DNA from: CAZGNZ01 sp964527215
GTDB lineage: Bacteria > Fidelibacterota > Marinisomatia > SCGC-AAA003-L08 > JACNLC01
NCBI GenBank assembly: GCA_964527215.1
Contig: CAZGNZ010000001.1
Location: 124,001 to 188,000, forward strand
Direction: 5' to 3'
DNA: 64,000 nucleotides
Below, piece after piece: positions 9,788 through 19,019 of this stretch. The notes below the pieces were generated by a model, which was not told the DNA's origin, did not search any database, and was given only the letters and a program-made list of their open reading frames with translations. The position numbers and the translations under genes were made by a program. Position 1 is the stretch's first letter; each line of letters opens with the position of its first letter.

Positions 9788-9809
9788 CATCCGTCAGCTG
9801 GCTGTCTGC

Positions 9810-9866
9810 ACGCCAGAGGCGCATAAACACGCCAGAGGCGCATCAACACGCCAGAGGTGCATAAAT
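9810..9866 (+). repeat. Three tandem 19-bp repeats downstream of rpsA
   Basis: Units at 9810-9828, 9829-9847 and 9848-9866, each ACGCCAGAGGYGCATMAAY-like, differ at only a few positions. They lie in the otherwise empty 339-bp gap between rpsA and tsaD (9729-10067), downstream of the terminator. The rest of the gap (9867-10067) shows no gene and no clear promoter. Function unknown; possibly a slippage-generated satellite. Confidence 0.85.
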
Positions 9867-10067
9867 CAGCTGGTATGACGGACAGATGTGCCCGGCTAAG
9901 TTCCCTGTGACTTGACACGGAATCCGGGATCCAGGGCTTGCCTGGGGTGTATCCCATTTGATTCCGACCTTTATCAAACCTGCCGGAACTGATCGCGGCA
10001 GTTGATCATATCAGTTCACTCAGCCGTTAGGCTTCTCTGTAAAACAATAAAACCAATAAACCCTGCT

Positions 10068-11069
10068 ATGCTGATACTGGGACTTGAAACTTCTTGTGAT
10101 GAGACTTCGGCAGCCGTGCTGGAAAACGGTTTGCTGCGTTCGATGGTGGTGCGAACCCAGGAAATTCACAAACTGTACGGAGGTGTTGTGCCGGAGGAAG
10201 CATCCCGGCAGCATGTTCTGCAGATTACGGAAATTACGGAAAAAGCGCTTCGGCGTGCGGATGTATCCGGAAATGATCTTGACGCCATCGCGGTTACCTA
10301 TGGTGCCGGCCTGATGGGCGCGCTGCTGGTCGGACTGAATTTTGCCAAAGGTCTGTCACTGGGATGGAAAATTCCCTTTCTGGGCGTCAATCACATGGAA
10401 GGACACCTCAGTGCAAATTTCATTGACAATCCGGATTTTGGCTATCCGTTTCTCTGTCTGCTGGTTTCCGGGGGGCATACTCAAATATGGAAAGTTCTGA
10501 ATTTTGGTGAATATGAGCTGATGGGTCAGACTCGTGATGATGCTGCCGGTGAAGCGTTTGATAAAGGAGCCCGCATACTCGGGCTGGGGTATCCGGGCGG
10601 TCCGGAGATTGAAAAAAAATCTGTTGGCGGCGACTGCCGACTGTTTCGTTTTACCAAACCGGTGGTCCGGGGCGCGGAGCTTGATTTTTCCTTTTCCGGA
10701 TTAAAAACCGCCCTTCTGTACAAGGTCCGTGAAATGGATCGGGAACAAATCCGTGTAAACCTGCACCATATCTGCGCGGGATATCAGGAAATTATTATCG
10801 ATACGCTTCTGGACCGTGTCCGGAAAGCTGCCGGACAGTCCGGAATACGCAGAATCGCAGTGGCAGGCGGTGTGGCAGCAAACAGTCGGTTTCGCGAGAA
10901 AGCGGGAAACCTGGCAGAGCAGCATCAGCTGGACATCCATTTTCCGGCACTGAAATACTGTACAGACAATGCTGCAATGATTGCCATGGCCGGTTATGAG
11001 CGGCTTCGAAGCGGGGAAATTTCCACACTTGATCTCATTGCAGTTCCAAATCTTTCATTGGCAGGGTAA
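10068..11069 (+). CDS. tsaD: tRNA N6-adenosine threonylcarbamoyltransferase TsaD
   Basis: Transfers threonylcarbamoyl from TC-AMP to A37 of ANN-decoding tRNAs. The start at 10068 is chosen because the family begins with LILGLETSCDETSAAVL; the frame is open a further 66 bp upstream without homology. ASKHA-fold motifs include GAGLMGALLVGLNFAKGL, the metal-binding NHMEGHL (His109 and His113), CLLVSGGHTQ, GEAFDKGARILGLGYPGGPEIE, ELDFSFSGLKTA, VAGGVAANSRFR and CTDNAAMIA. The 333-aa length is normal. The gene downstream starts 3 bp after the stop. Confidence 0.96.
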   Translation: MLILGLETSCDETSAAVLENGLLRSMVVRTQEIHKLYGGVVPEEASRQHVLQITEITEKALRRADVSGNDLDAIAVTYGAGLMGALLVGLNFAKGLSLGWKIPFLGVNHMEGHLSANFIDNPDFGYPFLCLLVSGGHTQIWKVLNFGEYELMGQTRDDAAGEAFDKGARILGLGYPGGPEIEKKSVGGDCRLFRFTKPVVRGAELDFSFSGLKTALLYKVREMDREQIRVNLHHICAGYQEIIIDTLLDRVRKAAGQSGIRRIAVAGGVAANSRFREKAGNLAEQHQLDIHFPALKYCTDNAAMIAMAGYERLRSGEISTLDLIAVPNLSLAG

Positions 11070-11071
11070 AT

Positions 11072-13132
11072 ATGATTTCATTTTCAGTACAGGGCAGCCT
11101 TTCTGTTTTTATTCTGCTTACAATTTTGTCCGTATACCTTATCTACCGCTATCATTTTGCTGTGAAAGCAAAACCGTTGGTTTTGCGAATATTTATGATC
11201 ACAATCCGTTTTCTTGTAATGCTGACATCCTTGCTGCTCGTTCTAAATCTGATGATACACTGGTGGGGAAAACACCCGGAAAACCCGGCTGTTGCCATGT
11301 ATATCGACCAGTCCCTCAGCATGAACTCCATGGTACCCGATACGGATGATTTTTCAGAAAAAATCGAAGCACTGAAAAACCGAATTTCAGAATTCACTGA
11401 TATCCTTGATATAAAAGGGTTTGACCAAACTGTATCCACAGTTGATGACGGCAGTGGTTTGTTCTTTGATGGTGAACAGACGCGGTTTCAGCCTGTCATG
11501 GATGATATCAGGGAAAATCATTATCATCACAGTTTCATTGTTTCTGACGGTATCATTTCTGCCGGACCGGAAATAAAAGCACTGAAGTGGCCCGGACAGC
11601 AGACAATCCATACCATTGGTGTGGGTCAGCAGCGCAGCGATGCTGATTTCTGGATAAATGACGTTGTCCATCCCAATTCCATTGTTGAGGGAGATTCTGT
11701 TGACCTGGTGATCAGTGCCGGATTTATGACAGAGGATGAGTATCGTTCAGAATTACAGGTGAAATCCGGCGGCAGAGTGGTGTACAGCCAGCCGTTGGAT
11801 TTTAGTACCGGCAATGGATATCGTGAATTAGAGGTTCGGATTCCAAGTGACAAGCTGGATGAGCATCTGTCCGTTGAACTGGTATCAGCCGTCGAAGATG
11901 CGCGTCCGGAAAATGATGAGTATCATTTCCAGATTGATCTGCTGTCGCGAAAAGAGAATGTCCTTTTTATCACTGGCCTCCTCTCTGATAATACTCATTT
12001 TATTAAATCGGTTTTATCAAAACTTCCGCGAATTGACCTTTCCGTGCATTACAGGGTCAATACCCAGCAGTGGAATGAACATCCGTCTGTCGGACTGGCA
12101 AAAAATCCCCGTCTGATTGTACTGGATAATTTCCCGGGTACCCCGGCAGACCGCACGTTTTTGACTGAAATAACCGATTACTGTGAAATAAACCAGATTC
12201 CGCTGCAGTATTTTGAAGGTCCTGCAGGGTCCGGTATTACTGCGGGATTGTTTGGGGCCGAGTTTGGATACCAGCTGGCAAGCCGGCCAAAAAAAACACT
12301 TATTAATATCGAGAGAAGTCTGCAGACATCAGGATTTGTCAGTTTTCGGGACCTGGAATTGATCCCACCTCAGAAAACGAACCACAAATGGGTGGTTCCG
12401 CGGTCCGATGTTCTGCTTGGATTTTCCGATGATTCCCCGGTTCTGGTCAGAAACACACGCCGGTTCCCGCTGACTGCGCTGTTCATGCCGGAACTGGCCC
12501 GGACCCATTTGAAAATCCAGCCATCGCCCCAGGCTCTGCTCCTTGAAAACCTGATTCACAACCTTTTGCTTTCCGATTTTGTAAATGACGGCGGTCTGGT
12601 AAGATTATCAACAGACAGGACCAACTATTATCCGGGAGACGTGATTCAGGTAACGGCGGAAGTAAACAGAGCGGTTCAATCCCGGCCGACCCACATGCGT
12701 CTACTGGTGCTGGATGAATCAGGTCAGCAGATCGACAGTGTTGCGATGGAACCTGTGATAGGCACCCGGCAGTTTGCAACACATCTGCCTGCCGACGGAA
12801 CCGGTCAGTGGAAGCTGAAATCAGAAATTCACTGGGACAGCGGTGAAACAGAACAGTCAGAAATCAAGACCGTCACCATGCAGACCGTTCATCTGGAAGA
12901 AAAAATACTGACACCGGATTTTGACGGTCTGGCGCAGATTTCCCAAATGACTGGAGGGATGTACCGTCATATTGAGCAATTGGATTCTCTGCTGGACAAT
13001 ATTAAACTTACAGCTGTGCAGAATCCGTTTGATAATCGCTTCAGCGGACTGGATGTTCTGCCGTATCTGTGGATTTTAATTTTGCTGCTGACCATTGAGT
13101 GGATTATCAGAAAACGGGCCGGCCTGCTCTAG
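11072..13132 (+). CDS. Membrane-anchored vWA-like protein of unknown function
   Basis: A 686-residue protein with two N-terminal transmembrane helices (about 7-25 and 35-60). A von Willebrand A-like segment follows, with a partial MIDAS motif (DQSLSMNS, DxSxS, near residue 90), then HSFIVSDGIIS, a central Rossmann/glutamine-amidotransferase-like part (NPRLIVLDNFPG, around 350), an Ig-like stretch (YYPGDVIQVTAEV) and a C-terminal helix (LPYLWILILLLTIEWII) ending RKRAGLL. The architecture matches uncharacterised BatA-like surface-facing proteins common in FCB bacteria. It starts 3 bp after tsaD, so it is probably in that transcript. Most of its mass would face the periplasm. Function is not recognised. 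Confidence 0.75.
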   Translation: MISFSVQGSLSVFILLTILSVYLIYRYHFAVKAKPLVLRIFMITIRFLVMLTSLLLVLNLMIHWWGKHPENPAVAMYIDQSLSMNSMVPDTDDFSEKIEALKNRISEFTDILDIKGFDQTVSTVDDGSGLFFDGEQTRFQPVMDDIRENHYHHSFIVSDGIISAGPEIKALKWPGQQTIHTIGVGQQRSDADFWINDVVHPNSIVEGDSVDLVISAGFMTEDEYRSELQVKSGGRVVYSQPLDFSTGNGYRELEVRIPSDKLDEHLSVELVSAVEDARPENDEYHFQIDLLSRKENVLFITGLLSDNTHFIKSVLSKLPRIDLSVHYRVNTQQWNEHPSVGLAKNPRLIVLDNFPGTPADRTFLTEITDYCEINQIPLQYFEGPAGSGITAGLFGAEFGYQLASRPKKTLINIERSLQTSGFVSFRDLELIPPQKTNHKWVVPRSDVLLGFSDDSPVLVRNTRRFPLTALFMPELARTHLKIQPSPQALLLENLIHNLLLSDFVNDGGLVRLSTDRTNYYPGDVIQVTAEVNRAVQSRPTHMRLLVLDESGQQIDSVAMEPVIGTRQFATHLPADGTGQWKLKSEIHWDSGETEQSEIKTVTMQTVHLEEKILTPDFDGLAQISQMTGGMYRHIEQLDSLLDNIKLTAVQNPFDNRFSGLDVLPYLWILILLLTIEWIIRKRAGLL

Positions 13133-13216
13133 CACAATATAGGGTTGGGAAAACAAAATAATAGTTTGCAATATAGCACAAGTTAAATCAATCTGTAATA
13201 AAAGAGGATTTTTTCA

Positions 13217-14275
13217 ATGAGTAGAAAAATAATTGTCACCGGAGGTTCAGGATTCATCGGCAGTAATTTTATCCTCCAGCAAATCCGGTCGACAGAAAAT
13301 AATATTATTAATCTGGATAAACTGACATATGCCGGAAATCCTGAAACCCTGGCGCACCTTGAGAACCACGAGCGCTATGAATTCGTTCTGGGGGATATTA
13401 CGGACAAAAATCTGATCCGCGAGACATTCCGTCGGTTCCAGCCGGATGCAGTGGTGCATTTTGCCGCTGAATCGCATGTGGACCGTTCCATCGATGCTGC
13501 AGATGACTTCATTCAAACGAATATTGTCGGTACATTCACACTCCTGCAGGAATCATTGGGCTATTACCGTGAACTTGAAGAAGGACGTAAGAACGATTTT
13601 CGCTTTGTACATGTATCAACGGATGAGGTGTTCGGCTCCCTCGGACCTGATGGATATTTTACCGAAGTCACAGCATATGATCCCCGTTCTCCCTATTCCG
13701 CCTCCAAGGCTGCATCGGATCATCTGGTGCGGGCATGGTATCACACATACGGGCTGCCTGTCCTGCTGACAAACTGCTCAAATAATTATGGTCCGTACCA
13801 GTTTCCCGAAAAGCTGATCCCCTTGATGATCATCAAGTGTCTGGATGAGCAGCCGTTGCCGGTGTATGGAAAGGGTGACAATGTCCGGGACTGGATTTAT
13901 GTGGATGATCACTGCAGTGCAGTATATACAGTTCTGAAGACCGGAAAAACGGGCGAAACATATGTGATTGGCGGGAAAAGCGAGAAAAAAAATATTGAAG
14001 TTGTCACCACCATTTGCGATATCCTTGATGAGATAAAACCGCGGACCGGCGGCGGAACCTATCGGGATCTGATCACCTATGTGGAAGATCGGCCGGGGCA
14101 TGATCAGCGGTATGCTATTGATCCCGCAAAAATTTCGCAGGAACTGGAATGGACGCCCGCAGAGAATTTCACAGACGGTATTCGTTTGACAGTGCAGTGG
14201 TATCTGGAACATCAGAAATGGTGGAAAAATATCCAGGAAAATAAGTATCAGCAGCAAAGATTGGGAGTTATCTGA
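13217..14275 (+). CDS. rfbB: dTDP-glucose 4,6-dehydratase
   Basis: SDR-family enzyme making dTDP-4-keto-6-deoxyglucose from dTDP-glucose. It has the NAD-binding GGSGFIGSNFI at the N-terminus, HFAAESHVDRSI, the catalytic VSTDEVFGSL (Thr/Asp/Glu) and PYSASKAASDHLVRAW (Tyr-x3-Lys), then NCSNNYGPYQFPEKLIPL and the C-terminal DRPGHDQRYAID. The 352-aa length is normal. A start preceded by AAGAGGAT is clear. It opens the polysaccharide locus after an 84-bp gap; rfbA begins 2 bp after its stop. Confidence 0.96.
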   Translation: MSRKIIVTGGSGFIGSNFILQQIRSTENNIINLDKLTYAGNPETLAHLENHERYEFVLGDITDKNLIRETFRRFQPDAVVHFAAESHVDRSIDAADDFIQTNIVGTFTLLQESLGYYRELEEGRKNDFRFVHVSTDEVFGSLGPDGYFTEVTAYDPRSPYSASKAASDHLVRAWYHTYGLPVLLTNCSNNYGPYQFPEKLIPLMIIKCLDEQPLPVYGKGDNVRDWIYVDDHCSAVYTVLKTGKTGETYVIGGKSEKKNIEVVTTICDILDEIKPRTGGGTYRDLITYVEDRPGHDQRYAIDPAKISQELEWTPAENFTDGIRLTVQWYLEHQKWWKNIQENKYQQQRLGVI

Positions 14276-14277
14276 TT

Positions 14278-15144
14278 ATGAAAGGGATAATTTTAGCAGG
14301 CGGCGCGGGAACCCGGCTTCATCCTCTGTCCAGGATTGTCAGCAAGCAGCTGATGCCGGTGTATGATAAACCGATGATTTACTATCCGCTGTCCACACTG
14401 ATGCTGATGGGAATTCGGGATGTTCTGATAATCTCGACCCCGGAAGACACCCCTCGGTTTGAAGAATTACTGGGTGACGGTTCCGAGCTCGGAATGTCAT
14501 TCAGTTACAAAATCCAGCCCGAACCCAAGGGAATAGCTCAGGCATTTCTTATTGGCGAAGAGTTTATCGGCGACGAGCCGGTAACTCTGATTCTGGGAGA
14601 CAATCTTTTTTATGGTCACGGATATCTGGATTTTCTGAATCAGACAATGATCAATTTTTCGGGCGCGCTTGTTTTCGGTTATTGGGTCAAGGATCCGGAG
14701 AGATATGGCGTAGTGGATTTTGATGCGAATGGAAAAGTACTTAGTATTGAGGAAAAACCGTCTCATCCAAAAACCAGTTATGCCGTTCCCGGTCTGTATA
14801 TTTATGATAATCAGGTGGTGTCCATTGCCAAATCCATCCAACCCTCTGCGAGAGGTGAATTGGAAATAACCGATGTAAATATGGAATACCTGAAGAAAGC
14901 ACAGCTGCAGGTTAAGGTTTTGGGACGCGGAGTGGCATGGCTGGATACGGGAACCCATAAAAGTCTGCTTGAAGCAGGCTCGTTCATCGAGACCATCGAG
15001 GCCAGACAAGGACTTAAAGTAGGCTGCATAGAAGAAATTGCTATGAACCAGGGATTTATTTCAAAAGAGGAGTACATCGAACTGGTTGACACGTATCCGA
15101 AAAATGAATACCGGAATTATCTGGAAGGAATTTTGGATAGATGA
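14278..15144 (+). CDS. rfbA: Glucose-1-phosphate thymidylyltransferase
   Basis: Couples dTTP and glucose-1-phosphate to dTDP-glucose, the first step of dTDP-sugar synthesis. The GGAGTRLHPLSRIVSKQLMPVYDKPMIYYPL N-terminal nucleotide-binding block, the GDNLFYGHG metal-binding segment and GVAWLDTGTH are all present. The C-terminus YPKNEYRNYLE is family-typical. 288 aa. Overlaps rfbC by 4 bp. Confidence 0.96.
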   Translation: MKGIILAGGAGTRLHPLSRIVSKQLMPVYDKPMIYYPLSTLMLMGIRDVLIISTPEDTPRFEELLGDGSELGMSFSYKIQPEPKGIAQAFLIGEEFIGDEPVTLILGDNLFYGHGYLDFLNQTMINFSGALVFGYWVKDPERYGVVDFDANGKVLSIEEKPSHPKTSYAVPGLYIYDNQVVSIAKSIQPSARGELEITDVNMEYLKKAQLQVKVLGRGVAWLDTGTHKSLLEAGSFIETIEARQGLKVGCIEEIAMNQGFISKEEYIELVDTYPKNEYRNYLEGILDR

Positions 15145-15695
15145 ATTTTGTCAAAACCGATATACCTGGTGTAATGATTGTTGAATCAGAAGTCTTTGGC
15201 GACGATCGGGGATTTTTTGCAGAAACATTTCATTCAGGGAAATTTGCGGATCACGGAATCAATGCGGAGTTCAGGCAGGATAACCATGTTCGTTCCGCCT
15301 ATGGTGTACTCCGGGGTTTGCATTTCCAGAATCCTCCGTTTGCCCAGGGAAAACTGCTGAAAGCAGTCGTCGGGGAAATATTTGATGTGGCAGTGGACAT
15401 TCGTGACAATTCTCCAACGTTCGGCCGCTGGGTGGGAGTAACGTTGTCGGCAGAAAATAAACGCCAGCTGTACATTCCGCCCGGTTTTGCGCACGGTTAC
15501 TGTGTGACATCCGAGATTTCCGAAGTTATTTACAAATGCACTGAACTGTATCATCCTGAAAGTGAGGGTGGAATTCGCTGGAATGATCCGGAAATCGGCA
15601 TAAAATGGCCGGTTGCAGATCCGCTGCTGTCCGACAAAGATCAAAAACAGCCCTATTTCCGTGAACTGGTTCAGGCTGATTCCAGGAATGCATAA
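15141..15695 (+). CDS. rfbC: dTDP-4-dehydrorhamnose 3,5-epimerase
   Basis: Cupin enzyme that epimerises dTDP-4-keto-6-deoxyglucose at C3 and C5. It has GVMIVESEVFGDDRGFFAETFH, the substrate-binding RQDNHVRSAYGVLRGLHFQ (catalytic His) and the YIPPGFAHGYCV block. 184 aa, normal length. The fourth gene of the rhamnose pathway, rfbD, is absent here. Either it lies elsewhere or the end product is another 6-deoxysugar. Confidence 0.95.
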   Translation: MNFVKTDIPGVMIVESEVFGDDRGFFAETFHSGKFADHGINAEFRQDNHVRSAYGVLRGLHFQNPPFAQGKLLKAVVGEIFDVAVDIRDNSPTFGRWVGVTLSAENKRQLYIPPGFAHGYCVTSEISEVIYKCTELYHPESEGGIRWNDPEIGIKWPVADPLLSDKDQKQPYFRELVQADSRNA

Positions 15696-15713
15696 CCATA
15701 TTCGAGCAAAACA

Positions 15714-17339
15714 ATGTATCAGAACCTGAATTCAACAAAACAGTCGAAACGATCCTGGGTGACTGCAGTCATCGCATTGTTCTGTATTCATCCCCTCCTG
15801 TTTTCGCAGCTGATTAAAAATCCACTTATCCCGGACATTCCTGTTGAGTTGGAGTCATCTGCACCGGCTTCCGGGCAGTTGGAATTTCCGGACCAGACGG
15901 CTGAAACCGTCATTTTGGAAAGCACCATCGATCCGGAGGAATATGTTATCGGTCCGGGAGATGTTTTTGCATTCAACATGGTGTCTGCCGACGGGATTGT
16001 CAATCTGACCCTGGAAGTATCGCCGACCGGTGATCTGCTGGTACCCGTAATCGGTCTGATAGCGGTAGATAAACTTACGCTGGCATCTGCAATTCGCTTC
16101 ATCCGCGAACAGTGCCTGGCCCGGTACGAGAATGCCTCTATCCATGTAACGCTGAAGGAACTGCGTCAGTTCAAAGTGCTGGTGGTGGGTCCGGTGACTT
16201 TGCCTGGATTCATAAAGGTTAATCCGATGACGCGCATTTCAGATATTGCAAATGAAGTCTGCGGAGAAAATGAAGAGCATGAGGTTTCACACCGGAATAT
16301 CAAACTGAAAAGGGGCGGCAAATGCATTCCTGTTGATCTGATTCGATTCTATATGTTTGGAGATAAAGATTTTAATCCGCGTGTCATGCAGGATGATATT
16401 ATTGAATTTCGTCTAAAAAATGAAGAAGTGGGTATTTTCGGGGGTGTTGAAAAATTTGGAAATTACGAGTATGTCAGAGGAGAAACACTTGAAACCCTGA
16501 TCCATCTGGCTGGCGGATTCACAAAAAACGCAGATTCCACCAATATTGAGATCACCCGTTTTGTGAATGACACGGATAAAACCGTTATCCAGATAGAGGA
16601 TTACGTTCATGACAAATCCACGGTTCTGGAACCTGAAGATCATATTATTATCCGCAGAAAACGAGATTACAAACGGAAAGACCTCGCAAATGTCTCCGGT
16701 GAGGTAAAATATCCAGGCACATACTCCATCGAAGCAGGCATTACCACGATAGGTGACCTGATTCAGCGGGCCGGCGGATTTTCAAAACGTGCCGATCAGG
16801 GGAAAATAAATGTAAATAATAAAGATATCACCAACGTTCTCGATATAGAACTGGCAAGGATAAATCTGATTCCTCATGAAGACCGCAGTGATGCGGAAAA
16901 AGCCTATATCAAAGCACGTTCCAGAATTCCCAAGGGAAGGATATCATCCGCCTCAATTGAGTTTACACGGATTGTGATGAGCTTTCCGCTGCAGCGGGAC
17001 GATACAGTGGACATACCGGCCCTTCAGGAGTATGTGGAAATCCTTGGAGCAGTGGTGCACCCGGGCAGGTATCCGCTGGACAGGAATCGGACATGGAGCA
17101 GTTATATTGATCAGGCCGGCGGAATGACAAAAACGGCCACACGGCAGAAGTATTTAATCAAACACAGTACCGGGCAGAGGATTCCGCTGTCGCCGGATAT
17201 TATTATCGAAAACGGAGATGTGATATTTATCGCGGAGAAGCTTGAGTACAATAAGTGGGAACGATTTAAGGAATTCATGGCGATCGGCGGTCAGCTGGCG
17301 GCCATTATCGCCGTGATACAGAATGCATTGGCCAACTGA
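15714..17339 (+). CDS. SLBB-domain polysaccharide export protein (Wza-like)
   Basis: Predicted outer-membrane/periplasmic export component for capsular or exopolysaccharide. A signal peptide (about residues 18-32, AVIALFCIHPLLFS) is followed by the Poly_export domain (YVIGPGDVFAFNMVS, about 75-160) and at least three SLBB beta-grasp repeats (GGVEKFGNYEYVRGETLETLIHLAGGF; VSGEVKYPGTYSIEAG; ILGAVVHPGRYPLDRNRTW). A short hydrophobic C-terminus (GGQLAAIIAVIQNALAN) follows. No lipobox is obvious, unlike classic Wza. The 541-aa length reflects the extra SLBB units common in FCB bacteria. Sits directly after rfbC. Confidence 0.85.
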   Translation: MYQNLNSTKQSKRSWVTAVIALFCIHPLLFSQLIKNPLIPDIPVELESSAPASGQLEFPDQTAETVILESTIDPEEYVIGPGDVFAFNMVSADGIVNLTLEVSPTGDLLVPVIGLIAVDKLTLASAIRFIREQCLARYENASIHVTLKELRQFKVLVVGPVTLPGFIKVNPMTRISDIANEVCGENEEHEVSHRNIKLKRGGKCIPVDLIRFYMFGDKDFNPRVMQDDIIEFRLKNEEVGIFGGVEKFGNYEYVRGETLETLIHLAGGFTKNADSTNIEITRFVNDTDKTVIQIEDYVHDKSTVLEPEDHIIIRRKRDYKRKDLANVSGEVKYPGTYSIEAGITTIGDLIQRAGGFSKRADQGKINVNNKDITNVLDIELARINLIPHEDRSDAEKAYIKARSRIPKGRISSASIEFTRIVMSFPLQRDDTVDIPALQEYVEILGAVVHPGRYPLDRNRTWSSYIDQAGGMTKTATRQKYLIKHSTGQRIPLSPDIIIENGDVIFIAEKLEYNKWERFKEFMAIGGQLAAIIAVIQNALAN

Positions 17340-17579
17340 TTACCCTGCTGGAAACATCCATGAGATCCGTCACAGTGAAAAACCTGTTAAACGCTGCAGT
17401 GTTCAGTCAGGAAAGGGATTTTCAATGGACTCAAAAAATGGTCTCAACATATACACAGGTGAAATTTTACTCGTTTTTCTTCAAATGCCATGCAAAATTG
17501 ATCATCGACAGAACCTCAGCACCGAGTCATCTGAATTATTCAGACTATCTGCAAACAGGACCGGTTTTTTAGTTTTGCA

Positions 17580-18893
17580 ATGAGTATCAGAGATTCCTGG
17601 AACATCCTAAATGGTTCTCTTGCAGCTTTCGGTCTGAAACTGCTGGGGGCCGGATTAACATTTATACTGCATATTTTGATCACCCGGAATCTGGGGGCGA
17701 GCTGGGCCGGCGTCTATTTTCTTTCACTTTCCATTGCCACCATCGCCACAATCATCAGTCGGGTCGGACTTGATAATACTGTGGTGCGTCTCATGGCCGG
17801 ATGTTCCGCTGCCGGTGACAATGCCGCTGTTCAGGGGGTATTTGCATCCAGTCTGCGCATTGTCCTTGCAGGCGGTGCCGTCAGTACGGTTGTGCTTTAT
17901 CTGCTGGCACCAGTTATTTCTCATCATTTTTTTGAGAAACCTGAACTGGTGGTTCCCCTCCGTATCATGACTGTCCGAATTCTGCCGATCGCAGTTATCA
18001 TGATTATCGGTGAATCCTTTCGGGGACTTAAACAGATTCGCCGATCTCAGATAACCCAGGTGATTTTGTTTCCATTGTTCATGATAACGCTGCTGCTGGG
18101 GATTCCCGGGGATCTCAATGTTGAGCAGATCAGCTATCTGATGGTTTGCTGTGCGGTGGCGGCGATGCTCGCCGGATTCGTGATCTGGAAGGTTTCCGCT
18201 CCTTCCCTGAAAAATATTCAGAGCCGGCATTGCGGAGAGAATCTCCTGACCGCCAGTTTGCCGCTTCTGACCATTGCCATACTGGATTTGGTTATTATGT
18301 GGAGTTCGACCATTTTCCTGGGGCTTTTTAATACAAACGCAGAAATCGGAATATACCAGGCAGCTTATCGAACGTCAACCATCACCAAATATACCCTGAC
18401 GTCCATTGGAGTCATTGCTGCCCCCAGTTTTGCGGAACTGGTTCATCGCGGAGATCTGAACCGGCTGGCCGGGCTGACGCATAAGGTTACTGCCGTTATG
18501 GTCATTTCAACCCTGCCGGTGATCTGGGCTATTTTCCAGTTTGCAGATGAGATTTTGAGCCTTTTCGGAAATAATTTTACCATTGGGACCACGGCACTGC
18601 TGATATTGACCTGCGGTCAGATTGTCAATGTATTGACAGGTCCCGTGAATCATCTGCTGGTAATGGGCGGATATGGCAGGGATTTGAGAAATGTCATTTT
18701 TTTCGCTGCAATTGCCATCATCCTGCTGAATGCCGTGTTAATTCCGGTTTACGGAATCAAGGGCGCTGCGCTGGCCAGTTCCGCGGCATTGGCAATTGAG
18801 AATTTGGGCGCTCTGATAATGGTTCGAATCAGACTGGGCTTCTGGACAACCCCGTTTTCGTTTCTGCACAGAGCCAGGCAGGCAGTAAGCTGA
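17580..18893 (+). CDS. Polysaccharide flippase, Wzx/MATE-like (first copy)
   Basis: 437-residue integral membrane protein with about 12-14 predicted helices. It is of the polysaccharide biosynthesis/lipid-linked repeat flippase type, moving undecaprenyl-PP-glycan across the inner membrane. Family cues are the N-terminal ILNGSLAAFGLKLLGAGLTFIL...TRNLGASWAGVYFLSLSI, the mid-protein NTNAEIGIYQAAYRTSTI and LLILTCGQIVNVLTGPVNHLLVMGG, all typical of the MATE-like superfamily. It follows a 240-bp gap (17340-17579) in which a 70-codon ORF has no recognisable features. A second flippase-like gene occurs at 21266. Confidence 0.85.
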   Translation: MSIRDSWNILNGSLAAFGLKLLGAGLTFILHILITRNLGASWAGVYFLSLSIATIATIISRVGLDNTVVRLMAGCSAAGDNAAVQGVFASSLRIVLAGGAVSTVVLYLLAPVISHHFFEKPELVVPLRIMTVRILPIAVIMIIGESFRGLKQIRRSQITQVILFPLFMITLLLGIPGDLNVEQISYLMVCCAVAAMLAGFVIWKVSAPSLKNIQSRHCGENLLTASLPLLTIAILDLVIMWSSTIFLGLFNTNAEIGIYQAAYRTSTITKYTLTSIGVIAAPSFAELVHRGDLNRLAGLTHKVTAVMVISTLPVIWAIFQFADEILSLFGNNFTIGTTALLILTCGQIVNVLTGPVNHLLVMGGYGRDLRNVIFFAAIAIILLNAVLIPVYGIKGAALASSAALAIENLGALIMVRIRLGFWTTPFSFLHRARQAVS

Positions 18894-19019
18894 TTGTGAA
18901 ATCGCGGCTCTGTACGGCTGTGGAAAAGATAAATTGACTTAGAATGACCACAGTATGTTTAATCAGAAAAAAGACATATTGTCGATAAATCAACATGTAT
19001 CAAATTCGGGAATTACAAT

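Noticed and set aside
9781..9882. Possible decayed copy of the dispersed palindromic repeat (TTTCATCCGTCAGCTGG)
   Set aside because: Only about 17 bp resemble R1, the second half of the palindrome is missing, and the left stem is absent.
17360..17572. 70-codon ORF between the SLBB protein and first flippase
   Set aside because: No ribosome-binding site, signal, motif or typical composition; two overlapping frames are equally open.
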